Shown here: piece by piece, positions 47,346 through 57,216 of the stretch
Layout of the letters: each line of letters starts with the position of its first letter
Position numbering within the stretch: position 1 is the stretch's first letter
NCBI GenBank assembly: GCA_033961575.1
Contig: CM066737.1
Coordinates: 85,122,271 to 85,186,270, forward strand
From: Aselliscus stoliczkanus
Lineage: Eukaryota; Chordata; Mammalia; Chiroptera; Hipposideridae
Length of the DNA stretch: 64,000 nucleotides
Reading direction: 5' to 3'
Translations under genes and position numbers: made by a program
Notes under the pieces: model-generated
What the model saw: only the letters and a program-made list of their open reading frames with translations
Databases searched by the model: none
What the model was told of the DNA's origin: nothing

Positions 47346-48334
47346 GAGTGTTTTCTCCTGTTAACCTGAAAATAAAGGCCAAAGTGAGAGGCGACAAGCA
47401 TTTATTTAAGGTCCAAAAGAATAGCTATTCTGGAAGCACCAATTCAGGCAGAAACCCAAACATCATTCGGATTAAGTGGCAAAGGAAAGGAGTATTAATG
47501 AGAAAGATTTGGGAACAATTACATCAACAGAAGGAAGGCACTTCTATAAGTGCAGGTATGCTAACATAGTGATGTTATTTCTAAAGAATGTTTTGGATTT
47601 TCAGTCAGGTAGTCATAATATCTGCTTTCTTGTTATCTTTGCAAACAGTTATTTAGGATACAATGTTGCTATAGGCCCTTCTAAAGGTTATTTTGTCCTG
47701 TTTTAACATTCCAAATTTTTGAGGAGTAAGGTGTGCAAGGCAGTTCCTCTGGGATGGCGGCTCTGACTCCATTTTAAAGTGGCTCCATTTATATTATTTT
47801 TTACATGCCTTAAATCAGATGAGTTTGGCTTTCATTGAAGCAATTATATAATGATAATTCACAAGGTAAATTCTGGAATCAAACTTCAGTATGAGTCTGG
47901 GTGTGTCGCTTAATAACCATCTGAGCCTCCATTTTCTCTTATTGTCGCTGGAAGTTGGTAAACCTCCATTTTTACCTTTTCTTGGAGTTGTAAAGCTACT
48001 TCACATTAAATAAAACAACAAAATAAAAAGTACTAGAATAATAATGCGTGACAGTATTCTAATCAGACATTTTGAATTTCTAAGAATACCTGTTTCTCAG
48101 AGTAAAGTACATAAAAAATAAAGTGGTATGTTAAATAACTCTTTAGATTGGCCATTCTTGGATGGTTGTTGGTGCTCGATGGATTTATGGAGGATTCCTC
48201 ATAGTCTTCTGTCCGCTTCTGTGCATTTTCAAAATTCATTAAAGTATAAAGTTAAAAACAAAGGTGTTCATTAAATGTGAAATTGTATAGAAATATAAGA
48301 GGGAAACACTTCAATACCTTGGTATGGGATCTGG
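47346..48334. other. Mostly unassigned DNA with a MIR-like relic
   Basis: 47870-47960 is MIR-like ('TGTGTCGCTTAATAACCATC' then TGAGCCTCCATTTTCTCTT). 47730-47790 ends a short GC-richer stretch ('GGCGGCTCTGACTCCATTTT'). No gene. Confidence 0.5.
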
Positions 48335-48475
48335 TATGAAATGCAAATTCTTAGGTTCCATTCCAGACCAACTGAATCAGAAACTCTGAGGGTGCAACCC
48401 AGCAGTTTGCATTTTAACATGCCTTCTAGGTGATTCTGATGTACCACTAAAATATGAGAACCACTGATGTAATGG
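48335..48475 (+). mobile_element. MER5A-like hAT-Charlie MITE
   Basis: 'GAAATGCAAATTCTTAGGTT', 'CCAACTGAATCAGAAACTCT', 'CAGCAGTTTGCATTTTAACA', 'GTGATTCTGATGTACCACTA' and 'ATGAGAACCACTGA' reproduce MER5A in order, with the left end missing. Confidence 0.88.
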
Positions 48476-48620
48476 AAATGGTATTGGTCTGAGAGTTAAG
48501 AGTTAAGAACTTGAGTTCAGAATTTATTGGTTTTGAGACCTTGAACAAGCCACTTACCTTCACTGAGCATTGGTTTCCTCATCTCCAAAGGAAGTCTGCG
48601 TCCTAGAATCTTTAGACCCT
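48476..48620 (+). repeat. MIR SINE relic
   Basis: 'GAGACCTTGAACAAGCCACT' followed by 'TACCTTCACTGAGCATTGGT' and 'TTCCTCATCTCCAAAGGAAG' is the MIR core and 3' part. Confidence 0.8.
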
Positions 48621-48845
48621 TTCTAGGTCAGCCTTTGAGGATGACTCTGATACACACGACTTACGTGAAGATATATGGTCTCTGAGAAACTGGTCCCCAG
48701 AGCTTGGAAAATTATATGGCTTGGTTGACTAGCCAATCTGCCAACAGTTAAACCACATGTATCTTTAATTAATGTTTTTTTTTGTGTGTATAGCTGAAAG
48801 AGAGTTCATTTTCATCTCCAAATACAGTTCTATATAAAAAAAGAA

Positions 48846-48898
<53 letters not shown>

Positions 48899-49149
48899 TT
48901 CATAAATAGAAAATACTTCAGGTTTCTCATTCCAAAAGGTATTGGTGTTGGACATTACTATTAAGTACAGATGACAAGTTGATTTACTTGCAGTTTTTTA
49001 TAATTATGCATTATATTTGATACAGAGTGAGAACTTATACTTTCTGGAACTGAAATATATTTAAGAAATTTAAACCTAAGCTATTAGTTATAACTATTTA
49101 TTGATAAAAATCTTAGTATGAATCTGAAAAGTGTTTTTAAAGAAGTTTT
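48621..49149. other. Unassigned DNA with (TA)n microsatellite
   Basis: Contains an (AT)n tract of about 45 bases at 48848-48895. No gene. Confidence 0.6.
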
Positions 49150-49552
49150 TTGGTGGTTGTTGTTGTTGTTTTTGATTTTTTCAAATTGGGAAAGGGAACA
49201 GTGTTGGGGAATTGGGGAAGGGAACAGTGTTGGGGAATTGGGGAAAGAGGAACATTGTGTTTTTCCAGGACCTGTCAGCTCCAAGTCAAGTTTTTGTCCT
49301 TCAACCTTAGTTGTGGAGGGCGCAAGCACAGCTCCAAGTCCAGTCGCCGCTTTCAATCTAGTTGCGGGGGAGCGCAGCCCGCCATCCCATGAGGGAGTCG
49401 AACTGGCAACCTTGCTGCTAAGAGTATGTGCTCTCACCAACTCAGCGGCAGCTCAGCTCTGGGTGCAGCTCACTGGCCCATGTGGGAATTGAACCACCGA
49501 CCCTACTGCTCAGAGCTCACGCTCTTAACCAACTGAGCCACTAAGCCGGCCC
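49150..49552 (-). repeat. Long composite SINE with 12-bp TSD, minus strand
   Basis: T/GT-rich tail, a duplicated 'GGGAACAGTGTTGGGGAATT' unit, 'CTGTCAGCTCCAAGTCAAGT', an inner head complement near 49390-49450, and the outer head 'AACTGAGCCACTAAGCCGGC'. TAAAG(A/G)AGTTTT flanks it at 49138-49149 and 49553-49564. It carries two tRNA-like heads, like the copy at 23198. Confidence 0.9.
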
Positions 49553-49790
49553 TAAAGGAGTTTTAAACACCAAAACTTGTCAGAAATTTGTGCAAGTCTG
49601 CCACATACCTCTGTTCCACAAAAAAATGTTAAAATTCCCAGTGCCATGAAACTTTGGCCAATCTGAGTTATCCTTAGAGAGGGCAGAGAGTACATGAACT
49701 GAGGGGCAGACGTTACACATAATTTCTAAGATGTCCTCCAATCGATTACCAGGGTCTTTCTGTGGCTGAGCATTTGAAAGTAGCTAAGTA

Positions 49791-49892
49791 GGGCCAAGTG
49801 GTATGGTGGTTAAGCGCTGGCTTTGGAAGCCAGCGGCCCTGGTTCAGTTCCTACTTATGAGGGTCAGTGACACTGCCCTCAAAAAAAAAAGA
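49791..49892 (+). repeat. Short SINE, plus strand
   Basis: 'GGGCCAAGTGGTATGGTGGT', 'TAAGCGCTGGCTTTGGAAGC', 'GGTTCAGTTCCTACTTATGA', 'GTCAGTGACACTGCCCTC' and an A tail. The imperfect flanking repeat 'GAAAGTAGCTAA' / 'GAAAGTAGTAGCTAA' is the likely target duplication. Confidence 0.9.
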
Positions 49893-50639
49893 GTGAAAGT
49901 AGTAGCTAAATAACGAGGAACAGAAGTCATGTTGAACTCGGAAGGGTGTTATTGAAGTCCTCATTAGGAAGCAGAAGAAGCCAGTAGCTCATTTCCTTCT
50001 TAGATATGATCGAGCTACAAGGAGGCAGGCCAGAGCTTCCTGTGCTGTCATCCTATGCAACCCCTCAGAGGCTGATAGCACTTTTGAGCCTAGAAGCCAG
50101 CAGGGTGGCTCTCAGAATTGAAGCTTCCTCCTTTCAATCATTATTAAAGAGCAATTTACTGGGAAACAGAACATGTCATGCTGCTGGGCCCTCAGGGTTC
50201 TGAGAGTGCATTATCTAGGGCTGAGAATGCAATATCCCATGGTGGGCTATTATTTGCGGGTTTCAATTGCAGGGGGCTTGAAGAGCAACATGGCAGTGAG
50301 TTCCCTAGGTTTTCTTATCACCTCCATATATCCCAGACAGGATGCTCCAAAAGTCTCCAACATAGTACTGCCAACAAGCACAGACAAAGAAAAGAGAAAG
50401 AAAAAAAGCCTGTTCCCCCTAGCTAATGGCCCAGAAAATGAGTTAGCTTCACAATAGAAACCATTTTGGCAATAGCAACTCTGTTTTAGCCAAAAGCCAG
50501 TGCAACAATGGAAAAGCTGAAAGCAGTACCCCTCTCTCCCAGTTCCAGTGGGACCCAGCACAAGCTGATCTCCTCTCCGGCACTCCCCCGCTGCACCACA
50601 GAAGCAGGTGGCAGCCCTCTGATTTCCCTGCCCAGTGGT
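49893..50639. other. Unassigned, GC-richer, perhaps L1 5' UTR
   Basis: Overlapping frames on both strands (up to 146 codons at 50250-50690 minus) and rising G+C toward 50600 suggest it leads into the L1 5'-UTR-like block that follows. I cannot set a boundary. Confidence 0.35.
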
Positions 50640-51340
50640 ACTGGAGCTAGTCCTCTGCTCTCTGCCCAGCATATGCATTGAGTCCCCCACAGGAATAGTT
50701 TTGGCAAAGCTGAATGGAGACCCGATATCCCATCCCCCACCAGCCAGAAGCAGGTGGTATTGCTATTTTCCCTCCCACCCAGGAGAGTATCAGTGGCATC
50801 CAGCAGTGAACGGACTCCCCAGATCTTCCTGGAAGAAACAAGACTTAATGAGGCGGGAAGAAGCAGAGCAACTCAGGCATCACAGTCCTCTCCCTGTGTC
50901 CATGGAGCACACTGCAGAGCAGAGCCGGAACCCCCACTTGCCAACAATCAGGTAGAATGAGGTGATGAGAGGTGGGGCCGATTGACCCTCTACTCCCCTC
51001 TCCTCCTATCCTGTCAGCAGGGATCTGAGCTTCTACCTCCACTCTCCCTATAGCAACAAAATATTCTACATCAGCCCTCCACTTCCCTTCTCCCTAGTTT
51101 CAGAGGACTCCCGTGAGGAGCTGAGCTTAGATGTTCACTCAGAGCCAACAAAGGAAGATATCAGCAGAGGGAAGAGCTAACTGAACTTCCACCTCAACTG
51201 TCTGCATTGAGGAGGTGTAAGAGGTCTGCTCTGCTTTTGTAGTGATGTCAATGGGGTTCAGTGGGAAACTGAAGATGATCCCTATGAGCCCTCATGCTAC
51301 ACCTCAACAGGTGTAAAATACTTCAATCTAAAACTCACTT
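50640..51340 (+). repeat. Old L1 5'-UTR-like block
   Basis: 'ATCTTCCTGGAAGAAACAAG', 'GGGGCCGATTGACCCTCTAC', 'CTAACTGAACTTCCACCTCA' and 'GTAGTGATGTCAATGGGGTT' follow the order of old L1M-type 5' regions. Frames here are chance. Confidence 0.55.
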
Positions 51341-51344
51341 CTTA

Positions 51345-52530
51345 TCACAAAGTAGTTCAAATTGGCCATGGGTTTAAATTTAAAACAAAACTATAAAACC
51401 TTTATGGGAAAGGAAAACACAGAAGAAAAGTCTTTGGGACCAGGTCCAGGTAAACAGTTGTTAAATTTGGTCTCCAAAACTAAATCATAATAGGAAAAAA
51501 TTGATAAATTGGACCTCATGAAAATTAAAAATAGCATGCTCTGCAAAAGACCCCTGTGAAGAAGATGAAATGGAAGCTTAAGACAGAGAGAAAATATTTC
51601 TAAAGAATATATATGACAAACTGTTATCTAGAATATATGAAGAACTCTTAAAACTTAACAGAAACAATAAAGAAAAAAATTCATCCAATTAGAAATCTGG
51701 ATAAAACATAAACAAATATTTAACCAAAGAGAATATCAGATGGCAAAGAAGCACAAGAAAGATGTTTGATATCGTTAGTCATTAGGGAAATACAAATTAA
51801 AACCACATTGAGACAGTGCTATATATAGCTATTAGAATTCCTAAAATTAAATAATAATAATAATAATAATAATGGAAACACCAAAAGCCAGCAGTGATGA
51901 GGAGAAATGGAATACTCAATATAAATATAAAATGGTACAGTCACTCTGGGCAAAAACTCAGCAGTTTATTATAGAACTACAAATGAAACCACCATATTGC
52001 CCCGCAGTTGCAATCTTGATTATTCATCCCAAATAAATGAAAACTTATGTTCACACAAAAATCTGTACACAAAAGTTTAGAGCAGCTTTATTTGAAATAA
52101 TTGAAAATGGAGACAACCCAGACGCCCTTTAACTGGTGAATGGCTAAGCTGTGGTATTTTCATACCATTGAATGCTTCTCTCCAATAAAAAGGAATGATC
52201 TATTGATACAGGCAAAACCTTGGATGACTATCCAGAGAATTATGTGGAGTGAAAGTTCCAATCTCAAAAGGTTACATACTGTATAATTCTATTTATATAA
52301 CATTCTTGAAATGAGAAGATTATAGAGATGCATAACGGATCAGTGGTTGCCAGGGGTGAGCAATGTTGTGCGGAGGGGGGATTGGGAGTGATGGAAGTGT
52401 TCTATTCTATATCTTTACTGTGATGGTGGGTATACAAACCTGCAGATGTGGTAAAATTGCATAGAACCAAGTGACACAAGGGGAACTTTGGGGAGGAGGG
52501 AATACAGGGCAGTATTTCAAGAAAATAACA
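51345..52530 (+). repeat. Old L1 ORF2 end and 3' UTR, plus strand
   Basis: 'AAAATTGATAAATTGGACCT', 'GCTCTGCAAAAGACCCCTGT', 'GAACTCTTAAAACTTAACAG', then the 3' UTR: 'GTTGCCAGGGGTGAGCAATG', 'TCTTTACTGTGATGGTGGGT' and 'AAGGGGAACTTTGGGGAGG'. An (AAT)n run lies at 51848-51874. No frame survives. Confidence 0.8.
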
Positions 52531-52534
52531 TTTT

Positions 52535-52700
52535 ATAATCATGGTCCTAACTATTCAAAAGGTGAATCTAGGACCAGCATAGTTACATCTGGGAGCTTGT
52601 AGACATGTAGAGTCTTTGGCCCCACCCCAGACCAACTGAACCTGCCACATCTCTGGGTAATTCATACACACGTTCAAGTTTGAGAAACACTGGTCCACAC
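52535..52700 (+). mobile_element. MER5A-like hAT MITE, diverged
   Basis: 'CCACCCCAGACCAACTGAAC', 'CCACATCTCTGGGTAATTCA' and 'TTCAAGTTTGAGAAACACTG' match the right half of MER5A. The left half ('CATGGTCCTAACTATTCAAA') is weak. Confidence 0.7.
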
Positions 52701-52724
52701 TTTGTAACAAGAGTTAAAAGCACA

Positions 52725-52865
52725 GGTCCATGTCTATGGGTGTTTTTTGAGTATAGGCATCATGTCTGCCTTCTTTATTACTATGCTTTTTACCTAACAC
52801 AGTGCCTGGCACATAGTAGATTCTCAATAAGTAGCTTTTAATGAATAAATGGATGAATCTTTCAT
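52725..52865 (+). repeat. L2 3' end
   Basis: 'ATAGGCATCATGTCTGCCTT' followed by 'CACAGTGCCTGGCACATAGT' and AGATTCTCAATAAG is the well-conserved L2 3' terminus. The frame 52714-52965 is antisense chance. Confidence 0.88.
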
Positions 52866-53234
52866 TTCCCCAACTCCCATACACCTTCTCACATTTCCCT
52901 GTTTGGAGAAGGGTCTGTGTTCTTAGTGACATGACCAAGTGTGCCTGAGAGAAAGAGTCTTGCATTTATGTCTATTAAGCATTTTTTAGTTCAACATTTC
53001 TAATAGTGACTACATAGATACTGTGCAAGGTATGAGGGATGCAGATTTAATGTATGCTCTTTAAGATGATGCCCATCCAACAGGGAAGGCAGATATGGAA
53101 GTAAGCATTCATATTTGCTGTAGAAGAGTTTATCATCTTCATCTCCTCTAGTAAGCATTTCCAGATACCTTTTCCCTCCAGAACTCATCTGTGTACTTGC
53201 AAATGAAGGTAACCTGGGTGTGGAAGAAGTCATA

Positions 53235-53375
53235 CTGGACCAAGAACAAGGCAGTGTTACTCACTGGTTATTAGGCCTTAGACAAGTTATTCCACCTTGT
53301 GACTTTTGTCATCTTCATCTGCAAAACAAGGATGAGATAATCTCCATGAGACTATTGAAATTATGTATTTGGAAA
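53235..53375 (+). repeat. MIR SINE relic
   Basis: 'AGGCCTTAGACAAGTTATTC' followed by 'ATCTTCATCTGCAAAACAAG' and 'GATGAGATAATCTCCATGAG' matches MIR. Confidence 0.75.
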
Positions 53376-53580
53376 TACTGTGTCAACTGAAAAATAAAAG
53401 CCCTCTATAACGGAAATGATTTTTGTTATAAGAATATTCTGGGATTAAGTTCACAATACTCAACTATGTATCTGATATAATATTATAGAACTCTCTTTTC
53501 AGTCTTTTTTATTCTGTTATTTTTTCATAGATAGATTGGCTATGAATGTTACTTTAAGGTTTATAATTTGTAAATATTTG

Positions 53581-53989
53581 TTTTGTTTTTGTTTGTTTGT
53601 TTTTAAAGATTTTATTGGGGAATTGGGGAAGGGGAATGGCCAAGTTGTGGTCCTTCAATCTTAGTTGTGGAGGGTATAGCTAGCTCAGCTCCAAGTCCAG
53701 CCACCATCCGGCTGACCGCCATTGGGCAGCTCAGGGCAACTCAGCTCAAGGTGCCATGTTTAATCTTAGTTGCGGGTGGGCGTAGTGCACCATCCCATGC
53801 GGGAGTTTAACTGGCAACCTTGTTGTTAGGAACATCTGCTCTCACCAGCTGAGCCATCCTGCCACCTGTTGGCAGCTCAGCAGAAGCTCAGCTCAGGCGC
53901 AGCATACTAGCCCATGTGGGAATTGAACCAGCGGCCCTGTTGTTCAGAGCTCACACTCTTAACCAACTGAGCCACTCAGCCGGCCCTAT
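53581..53989 (-). repeat. Long composite SINE with 10-bp TSD, minus strand
   Basis: Tail 'TTTTAAAGATTTTATTGGGG', body 'GGTCCTTCAATCTTAGTTGT', inner head complement 'ACCAGCTGAGCCATCCTGCC', outer head 'AACTGAGCCACTCAGCCGGC'. TAAATATTTG flanks it at 53571-53580 and 53990-53999. Two tRNA-like units are visible. Confidence 0.92.
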
Positions 53990-53999
53990 AAATATTTGT

Positions 54000-54786
54000 A
54001 AATATCTGTTTGCTATAATAGTTAACAATCGTCACCTTCTCTAGCAAGAGTTTCCAGTTACTTCTCCAGAACTCTGTTCTGTATTCCCAGATTAAGACCA
54101 CCAGGATGTGTGATATATAAATAATATCTCAAATAGTTAACTTTTTCCAAGGGACCTCTGAAATATTTGGGATGCAAATATCTCTGGGCATGAACAGCCT
54201 ATTTAATGGTCTGGTGCAGATCACATGCAGTGTAAGTGGCTTCATTTCCAGACTTGCCTATTGTTGGTTGAGCTAATAATGAGTTAAATTGTTTCTGGTA
54301 TTTCAACTCAGCCTCTAAGTTCTCTTGGGAGATTTTGGAAAGAGATCAAGATTCTCGCATGTGGATCATTTTCAGCTAGGTGTGAGTTTTCAATCCACAG
54401 AGAACTTGACTACGTAAATCAATTACAGAAGGAGAAGAAGGAAATATGAGCTGTAAAATGTTGACTCACAAGGTGTTTGCAAATGCCCTTGAATTTAATA
54501 TTATTGGGATCTACTCATCTCTGATGGCTTCAACTATTGGGCAAAACTATTCAAATTGCGTTTGGTTGAGTCTTCCCTGACTTTGGTGATAATGACTAGA
54601 GATTTGTAGATCAAAGTTGTAATCATATTCATAAAGTTAAACCTGCATATTGATCAGAAAGTTGGAAAAACACCACTGCTTATTGTGTATGGCAGGATAA
54701 ACCTGGGATAAAAATATAGACACCATTGGAATAAATGAAAAGTTCAGAAAAATGCATCTGGTTTTGTATGTGGGAAAAGCCTTATA
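54000..54786. other. Unassigned DNA
   Basis: No gene or repeat recognised. Confidence 0.5.
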
Positions 54787-55217
54787 CAGACATACCTTGT
54801 TTTATTGTGCTTCACTTTACTGAATGTTGCAGATTTATTTTTTGTTTTTATTTTTTACAAATTTAAGATTTGTGGAAATCCTGCTTTGAGCAAATCTACT
54901 AGTACCATTTTTCCCACAGCATTTGCTCACTTTGTGTCTCTGTGTCACATTTTGGTAGTTCTTGCAATATTTCAAACTTTTTCAATTTTATTGTATTCAT
55001 TATGGAGATCTGTGATCAGCGATCTTTGATGTTACTATTATAATTGCTTTGGGGTGCCACAAACCATACCCATATAAGACAACAAACTTAATAAATGTTG
55101 TGTGCGTTCTGACAGTTCCACCAACCAGCCATTACCTAGTCTCTCTCCCTTTTCTCGGGCCTCCCTGTTCCCTGAGACACAACAGTATTGAAATTAGGCC
55201 AATTAATAATCCTACGC

Positions 55218-56258
55218 TGGCCTCTAAGTGTCCAAGTGAAAGGAAGAGTCACAGGTCTCTCACTTTAAATCAAAATCTAGAAATGATTAAGCTTCATGAA
55301 GAAGGCACGTAGAAAGCTGAGATAGGCTGAAAGCTAGGCCTCTTGGAACACACAGTTCACCAAGTCGTGAATACAAAAGAAAAGTTCTTGAAGGAATTTA
55401 AAAGTGCTACTCCAGTGAACACATGGATGATAAGAAAACGAGATAGCCTTCTTGATGATATGGAGAAAGTTGTAGTGATCTGGATAGAAGATCAAACCAG
55501 CCACAACATTCCCTAAGCCAAACCCTAATCCATAGCAAGGTCCTAACTCTCTTCAAATCTATGAAGGCTAAGAGAAGTGAGTAAGCTGCAGAAGAAAGTT
55601 TCAAGCTGGCAGAGGTTGGTTCATGAGATTTAAGGAGAGAAGCCATCTCCATAGCAAAAGTGCAAGGTGAAGCAGCCAGTGCTGATGGAGAAGGTGAAGC
55701 ACATGATCCAGGAGATCAAGCTAAGATAATTAATGAACAAGGCTACACTGAATAGATCTTTAGCGTAGATGAAACAGCCTTATATTGGAAGGAGATGACA
55801 TCTGGGACATTCATAGCTAGGAGGAGTAGTCAATGCCTGCCTTCAAAGTTTCAAAGGACAGGCTGACTCTCTTCTTAGGTGCTAATGCAGTTGGTGACTT
55901 GAGGTTGAAGCCAAGGCTTATTTACCATTATGAAAATCCTAGGGCCCTTAAGAGTGATGTTAAACCTACTCGGCCTGTGCTCTCTAAATGGGACAACAAA
56001 GCCTGGATGACAGCACATCTGTTTACAACATGGTTCACTGAATATTTTAAGCCTCTGTTGAGATCTGCTCAGAAACAAAGTTTCTTTTCAAAATAATACT
56101 GCTTATTGATTATGTACCTGATCAGCCAAGAGGTCCGAGGAAGATGTATCAATACAATGAAGTTAATGTTGTGTTCGTGCCTCTTAACACAGCATCCACT
56201 CTACAGCCCATGGACCAAAGAGAAAGAGAAATTTAGATTTTCAAATCTTATTTGAGAA

Positions 56259-56302
<44 letters not shown>

Positions 56303-56993
56303 AAGGCAGTAGCTTCCATAGATAGTGATTCCTGGGTGTGGGTGTATCTTGGCAAAATAAGTGGAAAATTTTCTGGAAAGGATTCACAATTCTAGATTCC
56401 ATTAAGAACATTTTTGATTCATGATAAGTGGTCAAAATATCAACATTAATAGGAGTTTGAAAGAAGTTGATTCTAACCCTTATGGAGGACTTTGAGGGTT
56501 CAAGACTTCAGTGAAGGAAGTAACTGTAGATATGGTGGAAATAGCAAGAGAATTAGAAGTGGAGCCTGAAAATGTGACTGAATTGCTGCAATCTCATGAT
56601 AAAACTTCAATGGATAAGGAGTTGCTTCTTATGGTTGAGCAAAGACGGTGGTTTCTTGAGATGGAATGTACTCCTGGTGAAGATGCTGTGAAGATTGTTG
56701 AAATGAAAACAAAAGAATATTACATTTAGTTGATAAAGCAGCAGAAGGATTTGAGAGGATTGACTCTAATTTTGGAAGAAGTTCTGTGGGTAACATGTTA
56801 TGCAACAGCATCGCATGCTTCAAAGAAATCGTTTGTGAAAGGAAGAGTCAATCGATGCAGCCAAGTTCATTGTTGTCTTACTTTAAGAAAGTGCCACAGC
56901 AACCCCAACCCTCAGCAACCACCCCTTGGTCAGTCAGCAGCCATTGACATGGTGGCAGGACCCTCCACCAGCCAAAAGATTACAACTAACTGA
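55218..56993 (+). pseudogene. Tigger1 transposase pseudogene
   Basis: The former transposase of the element above, with a CENP-B-like DNA-binding N-terminus and a DDE-type catalytic domain. Four partial frames can be ordered along one protein: 55049-55312 (N-terminus, ending early after 'KLHEEGT'), 55833-56096, 56511-56729, and 56730-56993 (frame continues out of register, ends near 'TTN'). The residue run 'WDNKAWMTAHLFTTWFTEYF' is the conserved segment before the DN catalytic motif. The following 'ACTGCTTATTGATTATGTAC' encodes the altered LLIDNAP region with Asn changed to Tyr. Not functional. Confidence 0.9.
56252..56303. repeat. (AT)n and poly-T insertion in Tigger1
   Basis: About 15 AT units followed by about 17 T, absent from the element otherwise. 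Tigger1 sequence resumes at 'AAGGCAGTAGCTTCCATAG'. Confidence 0.85.
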
Positions 56994-57216
56994 ATGCTCA
57001 AATAATATTTAGCATTTTTTGGCAATAAGTTATTTTTTAATTAAGGTACACACATCGGTTTTTAGATGTAATGCTATTGCATACTTAATAGACTACAGTA
57101 TAGTGTAAATATAACTTTTATATACACTGGGAAACCAAAATATTCATATGACTCGCTTTATTGCAATATTCGTTTTATTGCCGTGGCCTCGAACCAAACC
57201 CTCAGTATTTTCAAGG

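Larger units (their letters stand above)
54787..57214 (+). mobile_element. Full-length Tigger1 DNA transposon (decayed)
   Basis: A complete pogo/Tigger-family element of 2428 bases, close to the 2.4-kb Tigger1 length. Ends 'CAGACATACCTTGTTTTATT' and 'TTTTCAAGGTGTGCTTG' are inverted repeats, and TA flanks both sides (54785-54786, 57215-57216). The transposase is collinear but broken: 'MASKCSERK'-like start region near 55220 ('LASKCPSERKSHRSLTLNQN'), a helix-turn-helix part, the catalytic region 'DRLTLFLGANAVGDLRLKP' (55833-56096), and the C-terminal '[20 protein letters not shown]' (56511-56729). Multiple stops and shifts. An (AT)n/T insertion at 56258-56303 interrupts it. Non-autonomous relic. 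Confidence 0.95.

Noticed and set aside
50250..50690. 146-codon minus-strand ORF and its overlapping partners
   Set aside because: Frames on both strands compete in GC-rich old L1 5' sequence.
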